Notes: generated by a model from the sequence alone, not told the origin. Shown: positions 8,050-17,487, numbered from the stretch's first letter. The stretch is 64,000 nt of DNA from Pygmaiobacter massiliensis (GCA_022778585.1 JALFTI010000011.1:1-64000), one strand, 5' to 3'. Made by a program: numbers and translations.

Positions 8050-8808
8050 GTGTCGATCCTTTCGGTAGAGCATGTATGCAAGTCGTTTGGCAGCTTTGAG
8101 GCGCTGAAGAATGTAAGCCTTACGGTGGAAAAGGGCGAGGCGGTGGCCATTATTGGCTCGTCGGGTTCGGGCAAATCCACCCTGCTGCGCTGTGTCAACA
8201 ATCTGGAAAAAATCACAAGCGGGGCCATCTCCATCGACGGTGAATACCTGGTTACCACCCAAAACGGCCGGGCGGTATACCAAAGCGAAAAGCAGCTGCG
8301 GCGCATCTGCATGAAAACCGGCATGGTGTTCCAGCAGTTCAACCTGTTTCCCCATATGACAGCCATAGAAAACATTACGGTGGCGCCCATTCGCATTTTG
8401 GGCCAAAACCGGGCGGATGCTTTGGCCAACGCCCGCCGCCTTTTGGATGTGGTGGGCCTTGCCGATAAGGCCGACAACTACCCCGCACAGCTTTCGGGCG
8501 GCCAGCAGCAGCGCATTGCCATTGCCCGGGCGCTGGCTATTGGGCCGGACATTATGCTGTTTGATGAGCCCACCAGCGCCCTGGACCCTGAGCTGACCGC
8601 CGAGGTGACCAATGTCATTGCCAAACTGGCCGCCGAGGACATTACCATGATGATCGTCACCCACGAAATGGAGTTTGCCCGCCGCTGTGCCGACCGGGTT
8701 CTGTTTTTCGATTCCGGCGAGGTGGTGGCACAGGGAGCCGCGGCCGAATTTTTCCAAAACCAGGAAAACGAGCGGGTGCGCCGGTTTTTGTCCAGTATTG
8801 AAAAATAA
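8050..8808 (+). CDS. Amino-acid ABC transporter ATP-binding protein
   Basis: 252 residues, GTG start. Walker A GSSGSGKST (about 37-45), Q-loop region TGMVFQQFNLFPHMTA, signature LSGGQQQR, Walker B IMLFDEPTSALDPE and the H-loop IVTHEM are all intact. This matches the GlnQ/HisP branch that powers polar amino-acid importers. It is the last gene of the three-gene set and is followed by a strong terminator. Confidence 0.95.
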   Translation: MSILSVEHVCKSFGSFEALKNVSLTVEKGEAVAIIGSSGSGKSTLLRCVNNLEKITSGAISIDGEYLVTTQNGRAVYQSEKQLRRICMKTGMVFQQFNLFPHMTAIENITVAPIRILGQNRADALANARRLLDVVGLADKADNYPAQLSGGQQQRIAIARALAIGPDIMLFDEPTSALDPELTAEVTNVIAKLAAEDITMMIVTHEMEFARRCADRVLFFDSGEVVAQGAAAEFFQNQENERVRRFLSSIEK

Positions 8809-8836
8809 AAGCGCGGCGCCGCCAAACCCGGTGCCG

Positions 8837-8879
8837 AAAAGGGCCCTTTGGGCGCGTTTTGCGCCGGGGCCCTTTTTTT
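8837..8879 (+). terminator. Terminator of the amino-acid ABC operon
   Basis: A G/C-rich stem (GGGCCC...GGGCGC with GCGCC...GGGCCC) with a GTTTT loop, followed by seven T. Confidence 0.85.
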
Positions 8880-9105
8880 GCCCCAAAGGCCGGCTGCCTT
8901 GCCTTGGGGGCCAAGGCGGGGCAAATTTTGCCCGTTTTTTGGCTGTTTTAAAAAACGCGGCCCCGTTTTTTGTTTGGGACAAAACGCCTTTTGCAAGACT
9001 GCTCGCCTGCCGCAAACGAAAAGCCGCCTGTTTTTGCCGGTGCGCCTGCCGTTTGCCGGCAGGTACTGCGCTTTGGCGGGCAAATGGCCTTTGCTTTGCG
9101 TTTTC

Positions 9106-9135
9106 TTTACAAGCGGCTTTGGGGCGTGGTATACT
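9106..9135 (+). promoter_or_regulatory. Promoter of the FkbH-ACP cassette
   Basis: TTTACA at 9106-9111, 18-base spacer, TATACT at 9130-9135, 57 bases upstream of the GTG start. Confidence 0.65.
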
Positions 9136-9192
9136 AACAAAGAATGTAAATGGATCAAAAGGCCGCGCCGTGGCCAAAAAGGAGGAAAAGGC

Positions 9193-10989
9193 GTGCAACA
9201 GCTGGAATACCCGTTCGATTCCGCCGAGCTTTTGCAGAAAAAGCGCTCGCTTAAGCGGGAGCTTTTAAAGCAGGAGGGGCTTATTGAAAAAAAGGTGGCC
9301 ATTTTAAGCGGCAGCACCATTGGGGAAATTAAAAATATACTGGAGCTGTTTTTGCTGCAAAACGGCATCAAGCCGCTGTTTTGGGAAGGGGAGTACGGTC
9401 TTTTCTACGAGCAGCTGGTCTTTGACGATGGCTCCTTGCGCGACTTTGCGCCCGACTTTGTCTATCTGCACACCAGCCGGCAGAACCTCAAGTTCTGGCC
9501 CAGCGTGACCGATACGCCCCAGCAGGTGAAGGATAAGCAGGATGCAGACTTTGCCCGGTTTGAAGAGGCGTTTTTGGCCGCGGCAAAACTGGGCTGCCCG
9601 GTTATTGTAAACAACTTCGACCTGCCGCCCTATCGGGTTATGGGCAGCCGCGACGCGGTGGATGCGCGCGGCGGGGTGCGGTATGTAAACGAGCTGAACG
9701 CCCGCCTGGCCGACTTTGTGCAAAGCCATGCCAATTTTTATTTAAACGACATCTGCTACCTTTCTGCCTGCAGCGGGCTGGACAACTGGTTTTCCGCCTC
9801 GCAGTGGTATTTGTACAAGTACGCGCTTTCCATGGAAAGCATTCCAAAGCTGTGCTTTGCCTTGGCCAATATCATCAAAAGCCTTTTGGGGAAAAATAAA
9901 AAGGGCCTTGTTTTGGACCTGGACAATACCCTTTGGGGCGGTGTGATCGGGGACGACGGGCCCGACGGCATTGCCCTTGGGGCCGAAAGCGGCGAGGGCA
10001 TGGCCTATACCGCCTTCCAAAGCTATGTAAAGCAGCTGGCCGGTTTGGGGGTATTGCTCAATGTGGCCAGCAAAAACGAAGCGTCCATTGCCAAGGCGGG
10101 CTTCGGGCGGCCCGAAAGCGTTTTAAAGCCCGACGATTTTCTCTGCTTTGAAGCCAATTGGGACCCCAAGCCCCAATCGGTGGAAAAAATAGCCAAAACG
10201 CTGAACATTCTGCCCGAAAGCCTGGTTTTTGTGGACGATAACCCTGCCGAGCGGGAACTGATGCGCCAGCAGCTGCCGCAGGTGGCGCTGGCCCAGTTTA
10301 GCGGGCCGGAGGAGATGATCGCCGCCATTGACCGGGCCGGCTGGTTTGAAACCACCGTGTTTTCGGCCGACGACGCCCACCGCAGCGAAATGTATAAGGA
10401 AAATTTGCAGCGCGCCCAGCTGCAGGCGACCTTTGCCGATTACGGCAGTTATCTGGAAAGCCTTGACATGGTGTGCGAATGCGGGCGGTTTACCCCCGCC
10501 CATGCCGAGCGCATTACCCAGCTGATCAATAAGACCAACCAGTTTAACCTGACCACCCGCCGCTATTCCATGGCGGAGGTAAACCGCCTGATGGAAGCCG
10601 AGCGGGACAAAAAGGCCATTACCCTGTACGGCCGCCTGACCGACCGCTTTGGGGATAACGGCATTGTCTCGGCCATGATCGGCACCATAGAAGGGGATAC
10701 CTGCCGGATTGATTTGTGGATTATGAGCTGCCGGGTGTTCAAGCGCGGGCTGGAAGATACCATGATGGACCAGTTTGTAAAAAAGGCCCAAAGCCTTGGC
10801 GTGCAAAAGCTGAAAGGCGAGTACCTTGCCAGCGCAAAAAACTTGTTGGTGGCAGACATTTATGGTACAATGGGCTTTAGAAAAGAAGAATCGTCGGAAA
10901 AAGGCGCAAGCTTTGTGCTCAATTTGGCCGATTACCAGCCCCGCGGCCGGTGTATGCGGCTGGAGCAGGCCGACGGGGAGGAACAGTAA
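9193..10989 (+). CDS. FkbH-family HAD protein (glyceryl or hydroxyacyl loading enzyme)
   Basis: A 598-residue protein; GTG 9193 follows AAGGAGG, so the longer upstream open frame is not coding. The centre is a HAD phosphatase-like domain: VLDLDNTLWGGVIGDDG (about 238-254, nucleophile Asp in DLDNT) and FVDDNPAERE (about 345). The C-terminal part (ITQLINKTNQFNLTTRR, then a GNAT-like fold) is typical of full-length FkbH proteins, which in characterised polyketide systems take a three-carbon unit from 1,3-bisphosphoglycerate and load it on a carrier protein. The ACP gene two bases downstream fits this exactly. Confidence 0.88.
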   Translation: MQQLEYPFDSAELLQKKRSLKRELLKQEGLIEKKVAILSGSTIGEIKNILELFLLQNGIKPLFWEGEYGLFYEQLVFDDGSLRDFAPDFVYLHTSRQNLKFWPSVTDTPQQVKDKQDADFARFEEAFLAAAKLGCPVIVNNFDLPPYRVMGSRDAVDARGGVRYVNELNARLADFVQSHANFYLNDICYLSACSGLDNWFSASQWYLYKYALSMESIPKLCFALANIIKSLLGKNKKGLVLDLDNTLWGGVIGDDGPDGIALGAESGEGMAYTAFQSYVKQLAGLGVLLNVASKNEASIAKAGFGRPESVLKPDDFLCFEANWDPKPQSVEKIAKTLNILPESLVFVDDNPAERELMRQQLPQVALAQFSGPEEMIAAIDRAGWFETTVFSADDAHRSEMYKENLQRAQLQATFADYGSYLESLDMVCECGRFTPAHAERITQLINKTNQFNLTTRRYSMAEVNRLMEAERDKKAITLYGRLTDRFGDNGIVSAMIGTIEGDTCRIDLWIMSCRVFKRGLEDTMMDQFVKKAQSLGVQKLKGEYLASAKNLLVADIYGTMGFRKEESSEKGASFVLNLADYQPRGRCMRLEQADGEEQ

Positions 10990-10991
10990 AA

Positions 10992-11234
10992 ATGGACAAG
11001 CAGCAAATTTTTGACGCGGTGAGCGAAATTTTCCGCACGGTTTTTGATGATGAGGAGCTTGTGATCAGCCGTGAAACCACAAGCGAGGATATTGAGGACT
11101 GGGACAGCTTGGAGCAGATCAACCTTTTGGTGGCAATGGAAAAGCGGTTTTCCATTAAGTTCAAGCTGGAGGATGTAAAAAATCTTTCCAATGTGGGGGA
11201 CATGCTGGACCTGATCGAGCGGCTTTGCCAGTAA
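10992..11234 (+). CDS. Acyl carrier protein
   Basis: 80 residues. DSLEQINLLVAME holds the phosphopantetheine-accepting Ser (residue 39) in the usual DSL context. It is acidic and helical as expected. ATG 10992 follows GGGAGG inside the end of the FkbH gene. Its position between FkbH and a dehydratase/reductase pair suggests a dedicated carrier rather than the fatty-acid-synthesis ACP. Confidence 0.92.
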   Translation: MDKQQIFDAVSEIFRTVFDDEELVISRETTSEDIEDWDSLEQINLLVAMEKRFSIKFKLEDVKNLSNVGDMLDLIERLCQ

Positions 11235-11298
11235 GGTTTAGCGGGGCGGCCGCTTTGGCGGGCGCCCTTTTTTGTTTGGCAAAAAAGGAGGGGGCAGT

Positions 11299-11724
11299 TT
11301 GCACACACTGCACAGCTATACGCTGGCCCAAATGGAAAAGGGCCTAACCGAACAGTTCACCGTTACCATTACCGAAGAAAAAATGGCCGCATTCTGCGCG
11401 CTTTCGGGGGATATTTCGCCCATCCACCTGTCGGAAAGCTACGCCGCCGGGCGGGGCTATCCGGGCAGGGTGTGCTACGGCATGCTGGTGGCAAGCTTTT
11501 TTTCCACCCTGGCTGGGGTGTACCTGCCGGGGGAACACTGCCTTCTGCACAGTGTGGAAACCAAGTTTGCAAAGCCGGTGTTCATTGGCGACACCCTCAC
11601 CATCACCGGCGTGGTGGAGGAGGTCAACGCCGTGTTCGGCGAAGTGACCATTAAGGCGCAGGCGGTCAACCAGGCGGGCAAAAAGGTCTGCCGGGCCACC
11701 ATAAAAGCGGGGCTTGCAAAATAA
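11299..11724 (+). CDS. MaoC-like (R)-3-hydroxyacyl dehydratase
   Basis: 141 residues from a TTG start at 11299, preceded by AAAGGAGGGGG. The hot-dog fold signature CALSGDISPIHLSESYAA places the catalytic Asp and His in the D-x4-H spacing of MaoC enzymes, and GRVCYGMLVASFFSTLAG follows. Such enzymes hydrate or dehydrate the 2,3 bond of acyl thioesters. With the ACP and the SDR reductase next to it, the predicted role is processing of an ACP-bound short acyl chain. Confidence 0.85.
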   Translation: MHTLHSYTLAQMEKGLTEQFTVTITEEKMAAFCALSGDISPIHLSESYAAGRGYPGRVCYGMLVASFFSTLAGVYLPGEHCLLHSVETKFAKPVFIGDTLTITGVVEEVNAVFGEVTIKAQAVNQAGKKVCRATIKAGLAK

Positions 11725-11748
11725 GCTGCCCGGAAAGGAAGGGTATCT

Positions 11749-12480
11749 GTGCAAAAAACCTATCTCATCACCGGCGCCACCAGCGATGTGGGCACCGCGC
11801 TTATCCGCCGCATTGCCCGCGCGGGCGATATTGTGATCGCCCAGGGCGCGGGGGATCTGGAAAAACTGCAAAGTTTGCAGGACACCTTGCCCTGTAAGCT
11901 TTTTCTGTTCGATGTAAACCTCACCGACGAAGCGGCCCTGGACGGCTTTATCCAAACGGTGCAGGCCCAGTTTGGCGCCATCACCCATTTTGTGCATTTT
12001 CCGGCGCTGCGCATGGTGAACACCAAGTTTAAAAAGTTCGACGAAGCGCGTTTTCTTTTGGACATGAATGTGCAGGTGCTGTCGGCGGTGCGCATCTGCA
12101 AGGCGTTTTTGCCCCAAATGGCCAAAAACAAGTACGGCCGGGTGCTTTTTATGCTTACAAGCTATATCATTGGCATACCGCCCAAAAATGCCACCGCCTA
12201 TATTGTGGCCAAAAATGCACTGAAGGGGCTGGCCCAAAGCCTTGCCACCGAGTACGCGCCCGCAAAAGTAACGGTAAACTGCGTGGCCCCGTATATGATG
12301 GAGACCAAATTTTTGGCCGATACCCCGGACCTGGTGGTGCAGGCTTCGGCCGCGCAAAACCCCATGGGCCGCAACGCCCGGGTGGAGGATGTGGTGCCGG
12401 CCATTGATTTTCTGCTTTCGGACGAAGCAGGCTTTATTACCGGGGCGGTTTTGCCCATTACGGGAGGTGCGGCATACTGA
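11749..12480 (+). CDS. Short-chain dehydrogenase (3-oxoacyl-ACP reductase-like)
   Basis: 243 residues, GTG start. The cofactor motif TGATSDVGTALIRR is at the N-terminus; catalytic Ser is in LTSYIIG and the Y-x3-K pair in AYIVAKNALKG. The C-terminus (TGAVLPITGGAAY) is typical of FabG-like SDRs. It probably reduces an oxoacyl thioester using NAD(P)H. Its stop overlaps the start of the acyltransferase by one base, which suggests coupled translation. Confidence 0.88.
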   Translation: MQKTYLITGATSDVGTALIRRIARAGDIVIAQGAGDLEKLQSLQDTLPCKLFLFDVNLTDEAALDGFIQTVQAQFGAITHFVHFPALRMVNTKFKKFDEARFLLDMNVQVLSAVRICKAFLPQMAKNKYGRVLFMLTSYIIGIPPKNATAYIVAKNALKGLAQSLATEYAPAKVTVNCVAPYMMETKFLADTPDLVVQASAAQNPMGRNARVEDVVPAIDFLLSDEAGFITGAVLPITGGAAY

Positions 12481-13475
12481 TGGAGTACGAGTTTCGGCTG
12501 GCGACCCTTGCGGATAAACCCGCCATTTTGCAGTTTATGAACACCCACTGGGGCAGCCGCCACCCGCTTGTCAATCTGGACGATTATTTCACCTACTACT
12601 ACCAAAACGGCGACGCCGAACGGGAAACCCTCAACTTTGCCCTCTGCCTGGGCGAAGGGGGCAAGGTGTGCGCGGTGTGCGGGTTCATCCCTTCCAACCG
12701 CACCGGCGACCATTTGTGGGTGTCCATCTGGTGCGCAGACAAAAAAGCCAAGGGCAGCGGCCTGGAATTGATGAGCCGTTTGAAGGACCTGACCGGCGCA
12801 GCACTTTTAAGCTGCAATAATATCCGGCCCAACACCATACCGTTTTACGAATTTTTGGGCTACACCGGCGCGCGTATGCAGCACTGGTACCGGCTGGGGC
12901 AGACAACCAATTTTCAGGTGGCAAGGCCCGTTTCGCCCAGTTGGCCGCCGGTTTCGGGGGACGGCTGGCTCGAGCTGTTTGCCACCGCCCAGCAGATGTG
13001 CGAAGCCTTCTGCCCGCCCGAAAACGCCCGCCCCTATAAGGACCACTGGTATTTGACAAGGCGGTATTTTGAGTACCCCCGCCAAACCTACCAGGTGTAC
13101 GGCGGCTTTTTGGATGGGGTGTGCCGGCTTTTGTTCTGTATGCGGCGGGTTGTGGTGAACGGCACGCCGGTTCTGCGCCTGTGCGATGTGGTGGGCCCCG
13201 CGGCCCTTTTGCCCCAGTTTGGCAGCGCGCTTTGTGACCTTTTGGCCCGGCAAAAGGGCGAGTATATGGACCTGTACTGCTATGGCGTGGCCGAAAAAAC
13301 GCTGGAAAACGCCGGCTTTACCCAGCGCACCGAGCAGGACGAAACGCTGATTCCCCACTATTTAACCCCGCCCATTTGGGAGAATGTGGACTTTTACCTG
13401 TTTACCAGCGAAGCGGAAGGGTTTACCATGTTCCGGGCGGATGGCGACCAGGACCGGCCGAATATTGTGGTGTGA
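12480..13475 (+). CDS. GNAT-type acyltransferase, last gene of the FkbH cassette
   Basis: 331 residues. The N-terminal half reads as a GNAT fold: FRLATLADKPAILQFMN, VCGFIPSNR and the acceptor region SCNNIRPNTIPFYEFLGY. The C-terminal half (about 170-331) is unfamiliar. In surface-glycan loci similar two-part transferases move an acyl group from a carrier protein to an amino sugar, so the expected substrate is the ACP thioester made by the upstream genes. The sugar acceptor is unknown. Confidence 0.7.
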   Translation: MEYEFRLATLADKPAILQFMNTHWGSRHPLVNLDDYFTYYYQNGDAERETLNFALCLGEGGKVCAVCGFIPSNRTGDHLWVSIWCADKKAKGSGLELMSRLKDLTGAALLSCNNIRPNTIPFYEFLGYTGARMQHWYRLGQTTNFQVARPVSPSWPPVSGDGWLELFATAQQMCEAFCPPENARPYKDHWYLTRRYFEYPRQTYQVYGGFLDGVCRLLFCMRRVVVNGTPVLRLCDVVGPAALLPQFGSALCDLLARQKGEYMDLYCYGVAEKTLENAGFTQRTEQDETLIPHYLTPPIWENVDFYLFTSEAEGFTMFRADGDQDRPNIVV

Positions 13476-13500
13476 GGCTTTGCTTTGAACAAAACAAAAA

Positions 13501-13536
13501 AGGACCGGGGCTTTTATGCCTCGGTCTCTTTTTTTG
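13501..13536 (+). terminator. Terminator of the FkbH cassette
   Basis: AGGACCGGGGC and GCCTCGGTCT form a stem around TTTTAT, followed by a seven-T tract. Confidence 0.85.
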
Positions 13537-13639
13537 TAAAAATACCCGTTTAAAACCAAAAACCTTAAAAACGCCGCGCGCTTTGGAAAAACTGCCCCCG
13601 CCAACACTTTTTTGCCCCAAAGTAAAAAGGCAGCAGTCT

Positions 13640-14212
13640 TTATGTTCGAAAGGTCAGGCTGTCGTCGGTCATCTTTTCCACAATGGCAAGCGAATACACA
13701 TCGTACCCTTCCCGGCGCAAAGCGTCGCCCCCGCCCTGAAAGCCCTTTTCAATGGCAATGCCAATGCCCGCCACGCTGGCACCGGCCTGGCTGCACAGGG
13801 CCAAAAGGCCGCGCTGGGCGTTTCCGGTGGCCAAAAAGTCATCCACAATCAGCACCCGGTCGGCACCGGTCAAAAACCGCTTTTCCACTACAATGGTGTT
13901 TATGGTGCCGTGGGTAAAGCTTTTTACCGGGGCAGTGTACAGTTCGCCGTCCAAATTTTTGCTTTGGGACTTTTTGGCAAACACCACCGGCACCCCAAAA
14001 AAGCGCCCCGCCGCCATGGCAATGGCAATGCCGCTTGCTTCCACCGTTAAAATGCGGGTAATGTTTTGGGCTTTAAAATGCTCAAAAAATGCCTCGCCCA
14101 TCCGGTCGAGCAAAGCTACATCCAATTGGTGGTTCAAAAAGCTGTCCACCTTTAAAATATTGCCCGGCCGCACCGCGCCGTCGGCCAAAATGCGCTGCTT
14201 CAATAATTCCAT
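13640..14212 (-). CDS. xpt: Xanthine phosphoribosyltransferase
   Basis: 190 residues, the standard Xpt length. It converts xanthine and PRPP to XMP in purine salvage. It starts [12 protein letters not shown] and contains [35 protein letters not shown] and the PRPP loop [14 protein letters not shown] (about 118-131), all as in Bacillus Xpt. No purine riboswitch core could be recognised upstream (14213-14385). Confidence 0.95.
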   Translation of the reverse strand: MELLKQRILADGAVRPGNILKVDSFLNHQLDVALLDRMGEAFFEHFKAQNITRILTVEASGIAIAMAAGRFFGVPVVFAKKSQSKNLDGELYTAPVKSFTHGTINTIVVEKRFLTGADRVLIVDDFLATGNAQRGLLALCSQAGASVAGIGIAIEKGFQGGGDALRREGYDVYSLAIVEKMTDDSLTFRT

Positions 14213-14385
14213 AGGTCTACTCCTTTAAATTGGTGCAAAGCGCCAAACGCTTTGGCTATATAAAAAGCGCAAACAAAAAAAGCACTGCAAAGCAAAAAGC
14301 AAAAGCCCAAACCCTCACCCCAAAAACGCGCACCGGCCGTTTGGCACGGGGCAACTTTTAGGCGGCAAAATAAAGGCTTAAAAGC

Positions 14386-15336
14386 TTAAAGCTCGGCAAA
14401 GCGGCGCAAAAGCTCGGGGTTTTCCAGCTTAACCGTCTCGCCGTTTAGGTAGCAAAGGGTGTTTTCGGGGGGGATCTGGTCAAAGCTCATCTGCACCGCG
14501 CACAAAGCCTGGTCGGTAAAGCTGGGGTGCGCGGCGTTTATGTCTTTGTCGCCATATTTGCGGTCCCCCAAAAGCGGGCAGCCCAAAAAGGCCAAATGGG
14601 CCCTAATTTGGTGGGTGCGGCCGGTGTACAGGGTAATGCGGCAAAGGGAAAAACCGTTTTTTTCGCAAAGTACCTCAATGCCGGTTTCAATCGGCTTGCG
14701 GTCGGATGCGGCGCGCTTATATACAAACACCCGGTTTTTGGCTTCATCGTGCTTTAAAAAGGCCGAAAGCCTGCCTTCGGGCGGGCGGTGGGCCGCAATG
14801 GCCAAATACTGCTTGGTAATAAACCCTTCCCGTATAATGGCGGTGGCGTCCCGCAAAGCCTGGTAGGTTTTGGCGGCCAGCACCAACCCTTCGGTACCGC
14901 GGTCCAGCCGGTTGCAGATGGCCGGCTTGAACGGCGCGCCGCCCGCAGGGCGGTATTCACCGGTGGCAAGCAGGTGGTCTATAAACAAATCCACCAAATT
15001 GGCGTCGCCGGTGCGGTCGGAATGGCACAAAAGGTGCGCCGGCTTATATAAAAAAGCCACATTTTCGTCCTGGCGCACAATGGTAAGCGGCTTTGCCTTT
15101 TTGGGACGAGGTTTTTGTTCGGTTTGCTTTGGAAAAAAGTCGTCCACCAGGTATAATTCAATCACATCTCCCGCCATAATGCGGTAGTCCGGCTGCTGGC
15201 GCTTGCCGTTTACCTTAATGCGCCGGTTGCGGAACGATTTGTATAAAACGCCCGAAGGCAGCCCAACGGTCACCTTTTCCACAAAACGGGAAAGGCGCAC
15301 CCCTTCTTCGTTGGTAGTAGCGGTAAACTGTTTCAA
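14386..15336 (-). CDS. RluA-family pseudouridine synthase
   Basis: About 316 residues. An S4-like N-terminal region (FVEKVTVGLPSGVLYKSFRNRRIKVNG) precedes the catalytic domain with NRLDRGTEGLVL (catalytic Asp; usually HRLD), then LYTGRTHQIRAHLAFLGCPLLGDRKYG. TTG 15336 is preferred: GGAG is six bases before it but touches the ATG at 15342. Such enzymes isomerise uridines in 23S rRNA or tRNA; the target is not known. No close operon partner. Confidence 0.9.
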   Translation of the reverse strand: MKQFTATTNEEGVRLSRFVEKVTVGLPSGVLYKSFRNRRIKVNGKRQQPDYRIMAGDVIELYLVDDFFPKQTEQKPRPKKAKPLTIVRQDENVAFLYKPAHLLCHSDRTGDANLVDLFIDHLLATGEYRPAGGAPFKPAICNRLDRGTEGLVLAAKTYQALRDATAIIREGFITKQYLAIAAHRPPEGRLSAFLKHDEAKNRVFVYKRAASDRKPIETGIEVLCEKNGFSLCRITLYTGRTHQIRAHLAFLGCPLLGDRKYGDKDINAAHPSFTDQALCAVQMSFDQIPPENTLCYLNGETVKLENPELLRRFAEL

Positions 15337-15756
15337 AGGCATCTCCTTTTTGTTGCCCGGTTGCGGCAAAGCCCCAAACGGTGCGCTTGTGAAAAAACTT
15401 TTTAAAAACCGGTGCAAACGGCCGGTTTTGTAAAAAGCGGGCAAGGCGTGCCGGCAAATAGGTGCCATGTGGCCTGCAGCCGCCATTTTACATAAAAAAA
15501 CAAAATACCCGCTTAAAAAGCAAAAATTATGCCCGCAGCACCCTGTTTTCTGGTATAATAACCACAGAAAAGCTTTTGGTATTTTATTTTATGCTAAGGG
15601 TTTGGCCCGTTTGGGGCAGCAAAACCCGCGGCGCTTTTGGAAAGCGCGGCACAAAAGCCAAAGGTTCTGTTTTGGAAAAAATTTTGGCGTGTTTTGCCGC
15701 AGTTATTTGGGCAAACGGCCAATACCAGTATAAAACGGCAGGGGGAAGGTGTCAAT

Positions 15757-16437
15757 TTGGGAGTGCATGACGGGCATAGGGAACGCATGCGCAAACGCTT
15801 TCGGGAATTTGGTCTTTCCGCGTTTGAACCGGTGAACGCGCTGGAACTTTTGTTGTTTTTCAGCCACTGCAGGGCCGATACCAACCAGCTTGCGCATCGG
15901 CTGATGGAGCGGTTTGGCAGCTTTTCCGGCGTGTTGGACGCACCGTATGACCTGCTTTTGCAGGTGGAGGGCGTAGGTCCTTCCACCGCTACACTTTTGG
16001 GATTGGTGCGGCAGGCCGCCGGGCTTTATGCCACCGACCGCGCCAGCACCGGCGTTGTGCTGGACAGTACCGAAGCCATAGGCAAATTTTTTCTGCCGCG
16101 GTTTGTGGGCTGCACCAACGAGCAGGCATATGTAGCCCTTTTGGACGACAAACATAAGCTTTTGCGCTGTACCAAGCTGTCGGAAGGCACGGCAAATGCT
16201 ACGGCGCTTCCCATCAAAAAGGTGGTGGCCGAGGTTGTTGCCACCAACGCCACCGGTGTTATACTGGCACACAACCACCCATACGGCGTGGCGCTGCCTT
16301 CCCCTGTTGACAAGCGCTTTACCTGGCAGTTGGCCGAAGCGCTGCGGCTAATCAATGTGCGGCTTTTGGACCACATTGTGGTGGCGGATGATGACTTTGT
16401 TTCTATGGCGGAAAGCGGTATGCTGGATTTTGGCTGA
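15757..16437 (+). CDS. radC: RadC-family JAB-domain protein
   Basis: About 226 residues from TTG 15757 (GGGGGAAGG eight bases upstream); GTG 15763 is an alternative. The N-terminus carries a helix-hairpin-helix-like region (MRKRFREFGLSAF...LLLQVEGVGPSTATLLGL). The JAB/MPN metalloprotease-like motif is present as LAHNHPYGVALPSPVDKRFT (HxHx7-10D; the usual HNHPSG Ser is Tyr). The cellular function of RadC is unresolved; the old DNA repair role is doubtful. Confidence 0.9.
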   Translation: MGVHDGHRERMRKRFREFGLSAFEPVNALELLLFFSHCRADTNQLAHRLMERFGSFSGVLDAPYDLLLQVEGVGPSTATLLGLVRQAAGLYATDRASTGVVLDSTEAIGKFFLPRFVGCTNEQAYVALLDDKHKLLRCTKLSEGTANATALPIKKVVAEVVATNATGVILAHNHPYGVALPSPVDKRFTWQLAEALRLINVRLLDHIVVADDDFVSMAESGMLDFG

Positions 16438-16461
16438 CCAAAATGCCGCTGCAAATACTGC

Positions 16462-16488
16462 AAAAGGGGGCATATGCCCCCTTTTTTT
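16462..16488 (+). terminator. Terminator of radC
   Basis: An almost loopless palindrome AAAGGGGGCAT/ATGCCCCCTTT followed by T residues. It may also stop the convergent LysR gene. Confidence 0.8.
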
Positions 16489-16503
16489 GTGACCTTTTGT
16501 CGG

Positions 16504-17427
16504 TTATAAAGCGGTGCACCGCTTTGCAATGTCAATAAATTGTTCAATAACCTTCCATTGGTAGTTGGTCCTTAAAAAGCCAAAGCGTATGGCGTATTTT
16601 GCCTGGCTGCCCAGGCAAAACATCTGCATTTGTTTTAGCTTGCTGGCCGAAAGCGCCGCCCCAACCAAATTTTGGGGGCAAAAGCAGGCGCCAATCCCTT
16701 GTGCGCACAGCGCCAAAAGGGTTTCTACATTGCCAGACTTGGCCTTTACAACAGGGGAAAAGCCCGCAGCTTCAATCAGGCTGCGGCCAATTTTACCGGC
16801 TATGTTGTCAAAGGTACCCAAAACAAACGGGCAGCTATGCAGGGCCGAAAGATCTCCACATTCCAACTGTTTGCGCAAAGCGGCAGTGTTTAGCGAAACC
16901 GTTCGTTTTAAAAGATTATTTTCTGCCAGCAAAACCACCTGCTCGCAGTAAAAATCGCAAAGCTCCACCTCTGGTGCGGCCGCTGTAAAATTTGCAATGG
17001 CAAGGTCGGTTTGGCCGTTTAGCAGGTTGTGGTACAGGGTTTTGTTGGCTGCTTCCACAAGCTGTACCTCAATGTTGGGGTACTGCGCCTGAAACTGCGC
17101 AATTAGCCCGGGCATAAGGGCACGCCCGCGCGTAAAGGCAATACCAACGCGCAAAATTCCTTTTTGGTTTTGGGTAATGTCGCAAAATTCGCGCCGCAGG
17201 TTCAGCATTTGCTGCTGCATGGCCAGGGCGTATTTTAAAAATACATGCCCTGCATAGGTAAGCTCCAGAGGAATGCGGCGTACCACAAGCTGGCAGCCCA
17301 GTTCCCGTTCCAGGCTGGCAATCTGCGAACTAAGCGATTGCTGGGTAATGTATAGCCGCTGCGCTGCCTTAGTGAAACTGCCCTCCTGTGCCAGTGCCAC
17401 AAAATAGTCAAAGCTGGAAAGGTTCAC
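16504..17427 (-). CDS. LysR-family transcriptional regulator (divergent from AEC transporter)
   Basis: 307 residues, GTG start with GGAGG six bases upstream. The N-terminal winged helix-turn-helix is clear (FDYFVALAQEGSFTKAAQRLYITQQSLSSQIASLERELG), followed by a LysR substrate domain (ILRVGIAFTRGRALMPGLIAQFQ). It is divergent from a broken AEC transporter gene, so it probably controlled that gene and may now be an orphan. The shared intergenic region contains an inverted repeat. Confidence 0.93.
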   Translation of the reverse strand: MNLSSFDYFVALAQEGSFTKAAQRLYITQQSLSSQIASLERELGCQLVVRRIPLELTYAGHVFLKYALAMQQQMLNLRREFCDITQNQKGILRVGIAFTRGRALMPGLIAQFQAQYPNIEVQLVEAANKTLYHNLLNGQTDLAIANFTAAAPEVELCDFYCEQVVLLAENNLLKRTVSLNTAALRKQLECGDLSALHSCPFVLGTFDNIAGKIGRSLIEAAGFSPVVKAKSGNVETLLALCAQGIGACFCPQNLVGAALSASKLKQMQMFCLGSQAKYAIRFGFLRTNYQWKVIEQFIDIAKRCTAL

Positions 17428-17450
17428 AGCATACCTCCTATTACAATTTT

Positions 17451-17487
17451 TAACTGTATTATATACTATTTTTAACAGTTATATAAT
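17451..17487. promoter_or_regulatory. LysR/AEC divergent promoter with inverted repeat
   Basis: TAACTGT at 17451-17457 is mirrored by ACAGTTA at 17475-17481. TATAAT for the plus-strand gene follows at 17482-17487, so a regulator bound to the repeat would sit over the -35 region. Confidence 0.6.

Noticed and set aside
7669..9198. Minus-strand open frame of 509 codons
   Set aside because: Antisense to the ABC permease and ATPase; no domain or ribosome site.
14213..14385. Purine riboswitch upstream of xpt
   Set aside because: No conserved TATA...GTCTAC-type core or paired loops could be found by eye.
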